A stretch of 64,000 nt of DNA, taken from Variimorphobacter saccharofermentans (GTDB lineage Bacteria; Bacillota; Clostridia; Lachnospirales; Lachnospiraceae). Below, piece after piece: positions 8,344-17,239 of the stretch. Both the position numbers and the translations under genes were made by a program. Position 1 is the first letter of the stretch, and every line of letters begins with the position of its first letter. The stretch spans positions 2,261,001-2,325,000 of the forward strand of contig NZ_JACEGA010000001.1 in assembly GCF_014174405.1 (NCBI RefSeq), read 5' to 3'. Under the pieces are notes generated by a model. It had not been told where the DNA came from, did not search any database, and worked only from the letters and a program-made list of their open reading frames with translations.

Positions 8344-8847
8344 ATGAATAAAAAAGTCGCAATTATTATGGGAAGTGATAGTGATCTTCCTGTTGTAAAA
8401 GGAGCCATTAACACTCTTAAGAACTTTGGTATCGCTGTTGAGGTACATGTGATGAGTGCTCACCGTACACCGAAACAGGCATGTGATTTCTCTTCTAACG
8501 CAAAAGCCAATGGTTTTGGTGTTATAATTTGTGCCGCAGGTAAAGCTGCACATCTTGCAGGGGTTATTGCTGCACATACTACATTGCCTGTAATCGGTAT
8601 CCCCATTAAGTCATCCACTCTTGATGGCTTGGATGCACTTTTATCCACAGTTCAGATGCCAAAAGGAATTCCTGTAGCTACAGTGGCCATTGACGGAGCT
8701 GATAATGCTGCTATTCTTGCTGTGCAAATGCTTGCAATCAATGATGAAGAACTAAGTCAAAAGCTTGATAAGATGAAGTCCGATATGACTCAGGAAGTCA
8801 TGGAAAAGGATGAGAAGATTCAGACTGAGATGTGGTGGAAGATGTAA
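8344..8847 (+). CDS. purE: 5-(carboxyamino)imidazole ribonucleotide mutase
   Basis: Moves the carboxyl group of N5-CAIR to give CAIR in purine synthesis. 167 residues, the normal class I length. The signature GSDSDLPV, the catalytic-loop segment MSAHRTP, IICAAGKAAHLAGVIAAHT and PVIGIPIKSSTLDGLDALLS are all present. A long in-frame extension to 8170 has no RBS, while GGAGG lies just before ATG 8344, so I use that start. No other pur gene is nearby; the next gene begins about 45 bases on, in the same direction. Confidence 0.95.
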   Translation: MNKKVAIIMGSDSDLPVVKGAINTLKNFGIAVEVHVMSAHRTPKQACDFSSNAKANGFGVIICAAGKAAHLAGVIAAHTTLPVIGIPIKSSTLDGLDALLSTVQMPKGIPVATVAIDGADNAAILAVQMLAINDEELSQKLDKMKSDMTQEVMEKDEKIQTEMWWKM

Positions 8848-8893
8848 TCATAGTTATAAGCTATGATCTATAAATTATGAAATGGAGTTATGC

Positions 8894-10771
8894 ATGAAAG
8901 AATACCTAAATAAATTGATATTAGCCGATGATGTAAGGAACATTCTCACTAACAGCCAAAAGGTTATATTTCCAAAAACAAGAGAAGAATTAATAGAGCT
9001 TGCTTTCGGGAACAGCGGAAGTGATACTTATGAAGTATCCTATCATGTGAAAGATAAGGGTAATGTTGTTGAGGCCAACGTAGTCCGCTGTAAGAATGGT
9101 GTAGCCGTTAATTACGTAGAAGACTATATGAGGCGTCGTGATCCAGACAGCCTCGTAATTGGAGATAATCAGGATACCGATAAACCCAGATATAAAGATA
9201 TATACCAAAAAGACTTTGAGCCTTTACGAAAAGATACCTTTGACTGGTTGCAAAATCAGGAATTAATTGCACTTCCCTTTAAGGCAGGTGGATATCAATA
9301 TGGATATGATGCCCTCTTAATCACCCCTGCAAATGCAGCATTCTTTGCATGTGCACTAGCTGATTTACAAGGCTTCTTAAGTATTGACGAAATATCGGAT
9401 AACTTTAATCCGAAGGCAATCGTATACCTTGCACCACCCTTCCGTCATACACATTTTGACGGTAAGCAAATCGTTGTACACAATCGTCTAGAAGGAGTAC
9501 ATGAGGTATTCTCTTACAACTTATACCCTGGTCCCAGTGCTAAAAAAGGAATCTACGGTGTATTACTCAATATTGGTGAACGTGAAAACTGGCTAACAGC
9601 TCATGCTTCAACAGTAAAGGTAATAACTCCTTATGATAATGAAATTGTTATTATGCATGAAGGTGCTTCCGGTGGTGGTAAAAGCGAAATGATTGAACCT
9701 GCTCATCGTGCAGCAGATGGTAGAATTATACTGGGTGAAAACCTTGAAACAGGAGAAAAATACTATCTGGATTTGAATGAGTCCTGTGAATTACGACCGG
9801 TTACCGATGATATGGCGCTCTGTCATCCCAGTATGCAGAACAATAGTAATAAGCTTGTAGTACAGGATGCAGAAAATGGCTGGTTTTTACGACTGGATCA
9901 TATACAGAATTATGGCACCTCTCCCCAGTATGAAAAGATATTTACGCAACCGAAGGAGCCATTACTTTTTTTGAATATTCAAGCCGTACCAAAGGCTACC
10001 TGTCTTGTATGGGAGCATACTTTAGACTCTGATGGAAATCCCTGCCCGAATCCTAGAGCAATTCTTCCGAGACGTTTAGTACCGGATATTGTTATGGATC
10101 CTGTTGAGGTCGATGTTCGAAGCTTTGGTGTAAGAACTCCGCCATGTACAAGAGAAAATCCCTCCTATGGTATTCTTGGAATGCTTCATATTCTTCCTCC
10201 GGCACTTGCCTGGCTATGGAGACTCGTGGCACCAAGAGGCTATAACAATCCAAGTATCGTTAGCGAAGCCGGTATGATTAGTGAGGGTGTAGGTTCTTAT
10301 TGGCCCTTTGCAACAGGGAAAATGGTAAAGCAGGCGAATCTGCTCCTCAATCAGATTGTAAATTCATCCAGTACACGATATGTACTAATTCCCAATCAAC
10401 ATATTGGTGTATATAAAGTAAGCTTTAATCCACAATGGGTTGCCAGAGAATATATTGCACGACGCGGTAGCGCAAAGTTCAAGCCGGAACACCTAAAGGA
10501 AGCGCGTTGTACTCTTCTTGGATATGGACTGGCTTCCCTTAAAGTAGATGGACAGTATATCCGCAGGGCGTTCCTGCAACCGGAACGTCAACAGGAAGTC
10601 GGAACTGACGGCTATGATAAGGGTGCGAAAATTCTACTGGATTTCTTTAATAAAGAAGCATCTAAATTCAACACAGAAGATTTGGATCCATTGGGTAAGC
10701 AAATCATTGAATGTCTTCTTCGAGATGCTCCTCTGCAAGAATATATTGATCTAATACCAATGAGATTCTAA
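8894..10771 (+). CDS. DUF4914 family P-loop protein (PEP carboxykinase-like)
   Basis: About 625 residues. I recognise it as a DUF4914 member, a family of uncharacterised proteins distantly like PEP carboxykinase. A Walker-A-like loop EGASGGGKSE is at about 256-265, and other conserved-looking stretches include YLAPPFRHTHFDGK, LNIGERENWLTAHAS, PSYGILGMLHILPPALAWLWRLVAPRG (written here in parts of one segment) and VGSYWPFATGKMV. There is no signal peptide. GGAG lies 6 bases before ATG 8894, so that start is preferred to 8882. It may form a unit with purE. The reaction is unknown; nucleotide binding is inferred from the loop only. Confidence 0.75.
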   Translation: MKEYLNKLILADDVRNILTNSQKVIFPKTREELIELAFGNSGSDTYEVSYHVKDKGNVVEANVVRCKNGVAVNYVEDYMRRRDPDSLVIGDNQDTDKPRYKDIYQKDFEPLRKDTFDWLQNQELIALPFKAGGYQYGYDALLITPANAAFFACALADLQGFLSIDEISDNFNPKAIVYLAPPFRHTHFDGKQIVVHNRLEGVHEVFSYNLYPGPSAKKGIYGVLLNIGERENWLTAHASTVKVITPYDNEIVIMHEGASGGGKSEMIEPAHRAADGRIILGENLETGEKYYLDLNESCELRPVTDDMALCHPSMQNNSNKLVVQDAENGWFLRLDHIQNYGTSPQYEKIFTQPKEPLLFLNIQAVPKATCLVWEHTLDSDGNPCPNPRAILPRRLVPDIVMDPVEVDVRSFGVRTPPCTRENPSYGILGMLHILPPALAWLWRLVAPRGYNNPSIVSEAGMISEGVGSYWPFATGKMVKQANLLLNQIVNSSSTRYVLIPNQHIGVYKVSFNPQWVAREYIARRGSAKFKPEHLKEARCTLLGYGLASLKVDGQYIRRAFLQPERQQEVGTDGYDKGAKILLDFFNKEASKFNTEDLDPLGKQIIECLLRDAPLQEYIDLIPMRF

Positions 10772-10800
10772 TAAGATCGTTACAATATGTTATATAAAGA

Positions 10801-10863
10801 ATATGACTTACCAAATACACTGTAGACGAATGAATTTTCGCTTGTGTGTGAGGTAAGTCATAT
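10801..10863 (-). repeat. Long-hairpin family A, mini copy
   Basis: ATATGACTTACC (10801-10812) pairs perfectly with GGTAAGTCATAT (10852-10863). Between them are the family's internal-loop strands in near form (AAATACACTGT and TTGTGTGTGA) and a small distal stem (GACGAA / TTTTCG). The long distal arm of the other copies is missing. It lies between the convergent DUF4914 and protease genes and could end both transcripts. Confidence 0.75.
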
Positions 10864-10898
10864 TTTATATGATACACAAATAACGGTTAAGTTAATTA

Positions 10899-12755
10899 CT
10901 ATTCACAACGATATCCAAATGCATATATGATATCTTCACCGGTATAGTAATCAACAAGGGAAATTCCTAAGTAATAAGTTCCCGCTTCTATCGAACATTC
11001 TAGCTTTTGTATGCAATCTTCATTTATTGGAAAGCAGGTTCCAATTAATGTCCCATTCTGATCATATAAAGCAATTTGAACATTCATATAATCTGAATTA
11101 TTGTAAGTTAGCAAATGCCCATGCAAGGTAGTGGATTGAGTTATATTAATCTTGTAATAGTCTACCTTCTCATCTTTTTCTGCTTCTCCTATGCCATAGA
11201 CTTTTGGATCAATTGTCTGACAGGTACTCATGGAGTTACTTGTTTCATCATCTTCATACAAGAAATCATCAAACATTTGCTTACTATACTCTTCGTAATA
11301 TTCAGCCACCGTGATGGGATTGTTCGTTGTGACTTTTTTTAATTCATTGATATTTACAGCAAAATTTAAATTCTGTCCGTAAGTGGCTCCCATGGTATTA
11401 ACACCAATCACTTCACCATATACATTCACCAATGGGCCACCACTATTACCATTCGATATGGGTGCATCAATCTGAATGAAATCAACATATTCAATGATAC
11501 GGGATGCAGTTGAAATCATTCCTTTTGTCATCGTCCCAGATAACCCGAGGGGGCTTCCTAGTGCATAGATATCTTCCCCTACCACTGATTTTGTCTCACT
11601 AATTACCAGGCTCTCATTCTTGCAATTAATCTTTAATACGGCTAAATCAAGTAAAGCATTGTATCCGAGAATGGTTTTACATTCATACTCGCGACCATTA
11701 TTCGTCTTAATCACAATCCTTTTTGCTCCATCAATAACATGGTAATTAGTAACTACTACACCGTTATCAATAAAGAAACCAGAACCCTGAGCTTCACCAT
11801 CATCTTTACTTACTTCAATTTCTACTGTTGCAGGACCGCATTTTTGATATATTTCCTTTGAACTATATTCCTTTTTTGTTTTTCTGTTTTTTTCGACTGT
11901 GACATTGATAATCAGCTTATCATGCGTTTTATCTGAGCTTATTGTAATCGTATCCGTTCCGGGCTTTAAAGCCTCTATTTTAAGTGAAGTCTGATTACCG
12001 GTCCAGGTTTCACCCCATTTACATTTTATTATATTCTTCTTATCCAATTCATAGGAAAGTATCTCATCCTTAGTAGAAACATTCATATCCTTAGCAGTAA
12101 TCCATATAGTAGTCTCATCATATAAGGTAACATTCGTAGAAAAGGTCCCAATTCGATTCTGCCCAATTTCCAAAGTACATCTTGCAGTCTTATCACCAGC
12201 CTCAGCATAAACATATACTTTTCCCTGTGCGAGTGCGGTAACCTTTCCCTTGGAATTAATGCTTGCTATGGAAGAATCAGATGTGCTCCATTTAACCTCA
12301 TCATTCATTCCATTCACTTTAGCTGTATATTGGAAGGTATCAGATACATTGAGGTAATTTGTCGATTTTGAAAATGTAACAGAAGGTTTTTTAACTTTAA
12401 CCTCTAATTTCAAATTATAGGTTTTCCCATTTTGCTTTACTGTAACAGTGATGTTAGCCGAGCCCTTTGCAATTGGCTTTATTGTACCGTTCTTTGTAAC
12501 AGTTGCAACCTTGGTCCGATCAGATTTGTAGCTTACGGTTGCGTTTTTTGATAAATTTTTAATCTCAACTTTATATGTATCATATCCAGTATATAGAGTT
12601 ATACTTTTGTCTTTCAATGAAGGGGCTTTTACCGCTGCCTCAGCAATCACTATGGTATTAATACTGGATATGGATAGTCCGGAAATAAATATCGTAGAAA
12701 ATGATAGTGTAAAAACGAATAGTAATTTTAATAATGCTTTAATCCTCTGCTGCAA
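10899..12755 (-). CDS. Secreted trypsin-like (HtrA-type) serine protease with Ig-like domains
   Basis: About 618 residues from a TTG start at 12755, chosen because GGGAGGAA is 8 bases upstream and it yields a clean signal peptide (basic QQRIKALLK, hydrophobic core, AEAA). The in-frame ATG at 12854 lies upstream of the promoter. Order: signal peptide, two or three Big_2-like Ig domains (typical VTKNGTIKPIAKGSANITV and SINSKGKVTALAQGKVYVYA), then a protease domain with His339 (TNYHVIDG), Asp370 (LLDLAVLKI) and Ser438 (GNSGGPLV), and a C-terminal beta domain resembling PPC domains (VDYYKINITQSTTLHG). There is no PDZ domain. Probably acts at the cell surface; substrates are unknown. Confidence 0.86.
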   Translation of the reverse strand: MQQRIKALLKLLFVFTLSFSTIFISGLSISSINTIVIAEAAVKAPSLKDKSITLYTGYDTYKVEIKNLSKNATVSYKSDRTKVATVTKNGTIKPIAKGSANITVTVKQNGKTYNLKLEVKVKKPSVTFSKSTNYLNVSDTFQYTAKVNGMNDEVKWSTSDSSIASINSKGKVTALAQGKVYVYAEAGDKTARCTLEIGQNRIGTFSTNVTLYDETTIWITAKDMNVSTKDEILSYELDKKNIIKCKWGETWTGNQTSLKIEALKPGTDTITISSDKTHDKLIINVTVEKNRKTKKEYSSKEIYQKCGPATVEIEVSKDDGEAQGSGFFIDNGVVVTNYHVIDGAKRIVIKTNNGREYECKTILGYNALLDLAVLKINCKNESLVISETKSVVGEDIYALGSPLGLSGTMTKGMISTASRIIEYVDFIQIDAPISNGNSGGPLVNVYGEVIGVNTMGATYGQNLNFAVNINELKKVTTNNPITVAEYYEEYSKQMFDDFLYEDDETSNSMSTCQTIDPKVYGIGEAEKDEKVDYYKINITQSTTLHGHLLTYNNSDYMNVQIALYDQNGTLIGTCFPINEDCIQKLECSIEAGTYYLGISLVDYYTGEDIIYAFGYRCE

Positions 12756-12792
12756 ATCTGAGTTCCTCCCATCAATGTATTGTATAATATTA

Positions 12793-12820
12793 ATTATAAC
12801 GGATATATATGTAAATGCAA
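12793..12820 (-). promoter_or_regulatory. Promoter of the protease gene
   Basis: Minus strand: TTGCAT (12815-12820), 16-base spacer, TATAAT (12793-12798). It lies about 40 bases before the TTG start and inside the longer ATG-initiated reading frame, which supports the shorter protein. Confidence 0.6.
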
Positions 12821-13018
12821 CATAAAGTTCGAAAAATATACCACATTTTTCCATAATAAGACATTTTAATGCATTTATTTAATTTTACATTTTATTGGGC
12901 TTTCCCTCCTGTTCATGATATAATAATACATAGTGTATATGCTGTAAGATTATTTCATGCATGTAATCGGAGTTTTTAATAAATACACAAGAAAATATAA
13001 GAAGAAATGAGGCATATT

Positions 13019-14380
13019 ATGACTGTGATGAATAACGACCGTTCCTTAGCGGATTACCTTAATAAAGAATACTTTTGTAATTGCGGCAAACCCCATTCTG
13101 TAGGGATACAGCAGATTCTGATTGATGAAGATGCAATATATCGTTTGCCTGAACTTATTTACTCATTAAATATCAAGAAATCTTTTTTTCTTTATGACCG
13201 AACCACTTATCAATTGTTTGGATCGAAAATAATCAATCTATTAAATCAGGAAAAGCTGTCTTACTCAGACTATATAATTCCCTCCTCTGAACCGGTGCCG
13301 AACGAGCAAACGCTTGGCGAAGTTCTGGTTCATTATGATAGGGACTGTGATATATTCATCGCTATAGGAAGTGGTACGATCAATGATATCAGCCGTTTTA
13401 TCAGTTATAAATTCCATATTCCCTATATAATCGTTGGTACAGCCCCATCGATGGATGGCTATGCCTCCAATGTTGCTCCATTAATTGTCCAGAATATGAA
13501 AACCACTTACGAAGCTCATACCCCCATCGCAATTGTCGGGGATGTAAATCTATTATCGACTGCTCCAATGAATATGATTGCAGCTGGTGTTGGGGATATA
13601 TTAGGCAAATACACCTGTCTTTGTGATTGGAATATGTCCAGCCTTATAACCGACGAGTATTATTGCGAAACCATAGTTAATATGGTTAAGGAATCCCTTG
13701 AAACCACTACAGCAAATATAGAATTATTGAAAAATAAAAATTCAGGAGTTATTAAAAATATTATGGAAGCCCTGGTACTCTCAGGTATTGCCATGAGCTT
13801 TGCCGGTAATTCCAGACCAGCTTCCGGTAGCGAGCATCATCTATCCCACTATTGGGAAATGATGTACCTTATGCAAAATAAAAAGCCTATATTACATGGT
13901 ACAAAAGTAGGTATTGCCACTGTAGCGGTGTTGAAAGCATACGAAATACTTGCTTCTCAACCAATAGACTTTGTAAAGGCCGAACAAAATGCTTCCAGAT
14001 ACTCCAGCACACAATGGGAAGCAAACATGAAACTATGTTATCCAAATTCTTACGAATCTGTTATTGAATTGGAAAACAAAGTCAGGAAAAATGATCCTGA
14101 AAATGTTATGACAAGGCTAAAGCGTATGGAACAGATGTGGCCGTCAATGAAGGATAGAATTAATGCTCTGCCCTCTGCTAATCATATTCGTAATATGCTT
14201 GATTCCCTACAGGCTCCTTCAGACCCTATGGCTATTGGGATCGATAAAACGCTGTTTATCAATAGTTTTATCGCAGCGAAAGAACTTCGAAATCGGTATG
14301 GTCTTCTTCAGATTTTATTTGATCTTGGTATCACTCAGGAGGTTGCTGAAGAAGTCTGGGCATACTTTGCTCAAAAATAG
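13019..14380 (+). CDS. sn-Glycerol-1-phosphate dehydrogenase (AraM/EgsA type)
   Basis: About 453 residues. It belongs to the iron-containing alcohol dehydrogenase superfamily, AraM branch: GSGTINDISRF (NAD-binding), VGTAPSMDGYAS, AAGVGDILGKYTCLCDW (metal ligand Asp) and GSEHHLSHYWEM (metal ligand His). These enzymes reduce dihydroxyacetone phosphate to glycerol-1-phosphate, the archaeal-type backbone; in Bacillus the product feeds heptaprenylglyceryl phosphate. GAGG is 6 bases before ATG 13019; an ATG at 13007 is also in frame. It has an own-promoter candidate (TTGGGC, 18 bases, TATAAT at 12919). No prenyltransferase partner is adjacent. Confidence 0.88.
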   Translation: MTVMNNDRSLADYLNKEYFCNCGKPHSVGIQQILIDEDAIYRLPELIYSLNIKKSFFLYDRTTYQLFGSKIINLLNQEKLSYSDYIIPSSEPVPNEQTLGEVLVHYDRDCDIFIAIGSGTINDISRFISYKFHIPYIIVGTAPSMDGYASNVAPLIVQNMKTTYEAHTPIAIVGDVNLLSTAPMNMIAAGVGDILGKYTCLCDWNMSSLITDEYYCETIVNMVKESLETTTANIELLKNKNSGVIKNIMEALVLSGIAMSFAGNSRPASGSEHHLSHYWEMMYLMQNKKPILHGTKVGIATVAVLKAYEILASQPIDFVKAEQNASRYSSTQWEANMKLCYPNSYESVIELENKVRKNDPENVMTRLKRMEQMWPSMKDRINALPSANHIRNMLDSLQAPSDPMAIGIDKTLFINSFIAAKELRNRYGLLQILFDLGITQEVAEEVWAYFAQK

Positions 14381-14416
14381 TAAGACATCTAATCTGTATT
14401 AAATAAATTCATGGAG

Positions 14417-14596
14417 CTGTAGCATAGTATATTTGCAGGGAAGGGACTTACCTCACACACAGACGGAAGTAACACATTGCTGATTTTATATGTCTCAGGC
14501 GGACATAAATGTTCGCCTGAGACATATAAAATCAACAATATGTTCTTCCGACAGTGCATTATGGTAAGTCCCTTCCCTGCAGTTACTATGCTACAG
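14417..14596 (+). repeat. Long-hairpin family A, full copy
   Basis: Outer stem CTGTAGCATAGTA (14417-14429) with 14584-14596; second stem of 18 perfect pairs (14435-14452 with 14563-14580); internal loop TCACACACAGA (14453-14463) opposite ACAGTGCATTAT (14551-14562); then a distal arm starting CGGAAG and closing with TCAGGCG...CGCCTGA (14495-14520). It lies between convergent genes (AraM-type dehydrogenase and alpha-xylosidase). Confidence 0.93.
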
Positions 14597-14640
14597 TCCT
14601 ACTATAATCAATTATTAATATGATATTATTCAATCAGATT

Positions 14641-16986
14641 TTACTGTATGTGACAGACAACAGGGCCTTTTCCTGAAGGAGTTATTATCGTGTTATTTCC
14701 TTTCGTTTGAAAGCTTCCATTATCTACCGATACTATATTATTCACATTAACTAATTCAACAAAATAGGACTTTTCCGCTGATACATCAATCTGAATGATA
14801 TGTTCTCTTTTAATTATCTCCGCTTTGAGGGATAGTTCTTTGCTGTTATTATATACTACAGTTGTAGAGGATACGTTTTCCTTTAATTCATAAACCTTTA
14901 AAGTTACCTGATCTGCATAATCATAATCTGCTTCCTCATCCTTTGCTCCAACTGCCAGTATACTTCCCTCTTTCACATATAATGGAATACTGAAATAATC
15001 TTGTTTTTCCTGATACCAGGCTTTTCCTTCTTTAACCTCTCCAGTCAGATAGCTGGTCCATTTTCCTTCCGGCAGATAATAGCTGGCTATTCCCTCGTCA
15101 TTAAATATCGGGGCGACTAGCAGGGAATCTCCTAACATATACTGCTTATCAAGATATGCACAGGTTGGATCCGAGGTATATTCCATAACCATGCTTCTCA
15201 TGGAAGGGATACCGGTTATTGAGGTTTCGATGGCATTGCGGAATAAATAAGGCATTAATGAGGCTTTCAGCCTTGTAAAGAACTTAACTACCTGAACTGC
15301 TTCTTCGTCATATGCCCAGGGAACACGATAGGAGGTGCTTCCGTGTAATCTGGAATGAGTTGATAAAAGTCCAAAGGCACACCATCGTTTATATACATCA
15401 GGAGTTGAGGTGCTTTCAAAGCCCCCTATATCATGGCTCCAGAAACCGAAGCCGGACATAGTCAGAGATAATCCTCCTCGTAAGCTCTCAGCCATGGATT
15501 CATAATCGGACCAGCAGTCTCCTCCCCAATGTACCGGGAACTTCTGACCACCTGCCGTTGCACTTCTTGCAAACAGAACAGCTTCTCCCTTCCCTCTTTT
15601 TCGTTCTAGCACATCATAAACGGTCTTATTATACAGATAAGTATAATAGTTATGCATCTTCATTGGATCTGAACCATCATAATATACAACATCCGTAGGG
15701 ATTCTTTCTCCAAAATCAGTTTTAAAGCAATCCACGCCCATATCAAGTAATGCCTCAAGCTTGGATGCAAACCATTTACATGCCTCCGGGTTGGTAAAGT
15801 CAACAATGGCCATACCGGGCTGCCACATATCCCATTGCCACACATCACCATTGGGACGTTTGATAAAATATCCTCCTTCTACGCCCTCATCAAACATGGA
15901 GGATTCCTGTCCGATATAGCTGTTAATCCATACGCAGATTTTTAATCCCTTCTCCTTTAATCGTTTTATCATTCCTGCCGGATCCGGGAAAACTCTGGAA
16001 TCCCAGGTAAAATCACTCCAGTGGAACTCCTTCATCCAGAAGCAATCGAAGTGAAATACCTTTAACGGAATACCTCTCTCCAGCATTCCTTCTACAAAAC
16101 TGTTAACCGTTGCCTCATCATAGTTCGTAGTAAAGGAGGTGGAAAGCCAGAGCCCAAAGGTCCAAGCCGGTGGCAAACCTGGCTTTCCTGTTATATCAGT
16201 ATATCGCATTAACACCTCTTTCATCGTTGGACCATTGATGATAAAGTAGTCCAGTTCCTCGCCGGGTACTGAAAACTGTACCTTCTTTACCATCTCGGAA
16301 CCCACTTCAAAGGATACCTTTTCCGGGTGGTTTACGAATACACCATATCCTTTATTCGAGATATAAAAAGGAATATTCTTATAGGACTGTTCCGTAGAGG
16401 TTCCCCCATCCTCATTCCAGATATCAACAGATTGTCCGTTTTTTACAAAGGGAGTAAAGCGCTCTCCCATACCGTATATCAACTCTCCTACCGATAAGGA
16501 TAGTCTCTCTCTCATATAAGTATCGTGCATGCCACCATCATCATAGGGAAGTCCCTTCCACTGAGTTTTCACATATGCCAGATCTCTCCACCCACTATCT
16601 GTCAGCTTAGCCTGGTCACGGTAAAATGTCATTTTCCAATTGGCTTTATTAATCACGAGGCGCAGACTTCCACTCATAATGGTAATCTCGCAGTCATTTT
16701 CATCAACCACCAGGCTACTATCCTTGTCAATATCTAGTTCAAATTCGGGATTTCTCTTTCGAACTCCCATGTAGTGGTTTGTTCTAATTCTAAGCACTTC
16801 CGGATAAGGAGCAGAAATCCTTACTGTTAAATTAACCCCTCCCAGGGTATCTCCCCTGTGTGCGATTTTATGAGTTGGTGCACATATTCGAAGCTCTTTC
16901 TTATCTTTTTTTGAAAAGTATACCTCCGCAGGAGAAAAAACTTCGGTTCCTTCCTTATGCAGCCAGCATCCGTTACTAAATTTCAT
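14641..16986 (-). CDS. Alpha-xylosidase, glycoside hydrolase family 31 (YicI type)
   Basis: 781 residues, close to the length of E. coli YicI. It should release alpha-xylose from the non-reducing end of xyloglucan oligosaccharides, in the cytoplasm (no signal peptide). The catalytic nucleophile is Asp424 in FKTDFGERIP and the acid/base is Asp490 in HWGGDCWSDYESM; LSGFGFWSHDIGGFE-type sequence follows (here MSGFGFWSHDIGGFE). An N-terminal beta domain and C-terminal beta domains frame the barrel. RBS GGGAG precedes the ATG. It is the last gene of the sugar-uptake cluster and lies downstream of the binding protein, so the imported substrate is probably an alpha-xylosylated oligosaccharide. Confidence 0.93.
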   Translation of the reverse strand: MKFSNGCWLHKEGTEVFSPAEVYFSKKDKKELRICAPTHKIAHRGDTLGGVNLTVRISAPYPEVLRIRTNHYMGVRKRNPEFELDIDKDSSLVVDENDCEITIMSGSLRLVINKANWKMTFYRDQAKLTDSGWRDLAYVKTQWKGLPYDDGGMHDTYMRERLSLSVGELIYGMGERFTPFVKNGQSVDIWNEDGGTSTEQSYKNIPFYISNKGYGVFVNHPEKVSFEVGSEMVKKVQFSVPGEELDYFIINGPTMKEVLMRYTDITGKPGLPPAWTFGLWLSTSFTTNYDEATVNSFVEGMLERGIPLKVFHFDCFWMKEFHWSDFTWDSRVFPDPAGMIKRLKEKGLKICVWINSYIGQESSMFDEGVEGGYFIKRPNGDVWQWDMWQPGMAIVDFTNPEACKWFASKLEALLDMGVDCFKTDFGERIPTDVVYYDGSDPMKMHNYYTYLYNKTVYDVLERKRGKGEAVLFARSATAGGQKFPVHWGGDCWSDYESMAESLRGGLSLTMSGFGFWSHDIGGFESTSTPDVYKRWCAFGLLSTHSRLHGSTSYRVPWAYDEEAVQVVKFFTRLKASLMPYLFRNAIETSITGIPSMRSMVMEYTSDPTCAYLDKQYMLGDSLLVAPIFNDEGIASYYLPEGKWTSYLTGEVKEGKAWYQEKQDYFSIPLYVKEGSILAVGAKDEEADYDYADQVTLKVYELKENVSSTTVVYNNSKELSLKAEIIKREHIIQIDVSAEKSYFVELVNVNNIVSVDNGSFQTKGNNTIITPSGKGPVVCHIQ

Positions 16987-17148
16987 AATAATACTCCCTT
17001 CGTTTATTCATTAGCGAACAAAGACCATTATTTCGCATAGTTACTAAAACGTCTTCTAACGTTATACCTATATCTTTATCATAAAGAACATTTCATAAAA
17101 TGAAAATGTTTTATGTTTGCTTTTCCATGGCATATTTCAACTATTGAA

Positions 17149-17197
17149 AGGAGGATATCCCCGTATTCTGATTTCCAGATGTCCGAGATATCCTCCT
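17149..17197 (-). terminator. Terminator after the sugar-binding protein gene
   Basis: AGGAGGATATC (17149-17159) pairs perfectly with GATATCCTCCT (17187-17197). On the minus strand the stem is followed by TTTC. It lies 43 bases beyond the binding-protein stop and may reduce, not abolish, read-through to the alpha-xylosidase gene. Confidence 0.55.
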
Positions 17198-17239
17198 GTT
17201 TCGTATCACCTTATATTCCGACAGAATTGATACTATCTC

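Noticed and set aside
12756..12854. ATG-initiated longer form of the protease
   Set aside because: The extra codons cover the promoter and RBS, and would spoil the signal peptide.
14417..14596. Family-A hairpins as CRISPR repeats or IS ends
   Set aside because: They are single, widely spaced palindromes without spacers, and no transposase frame lies inside or beside them.
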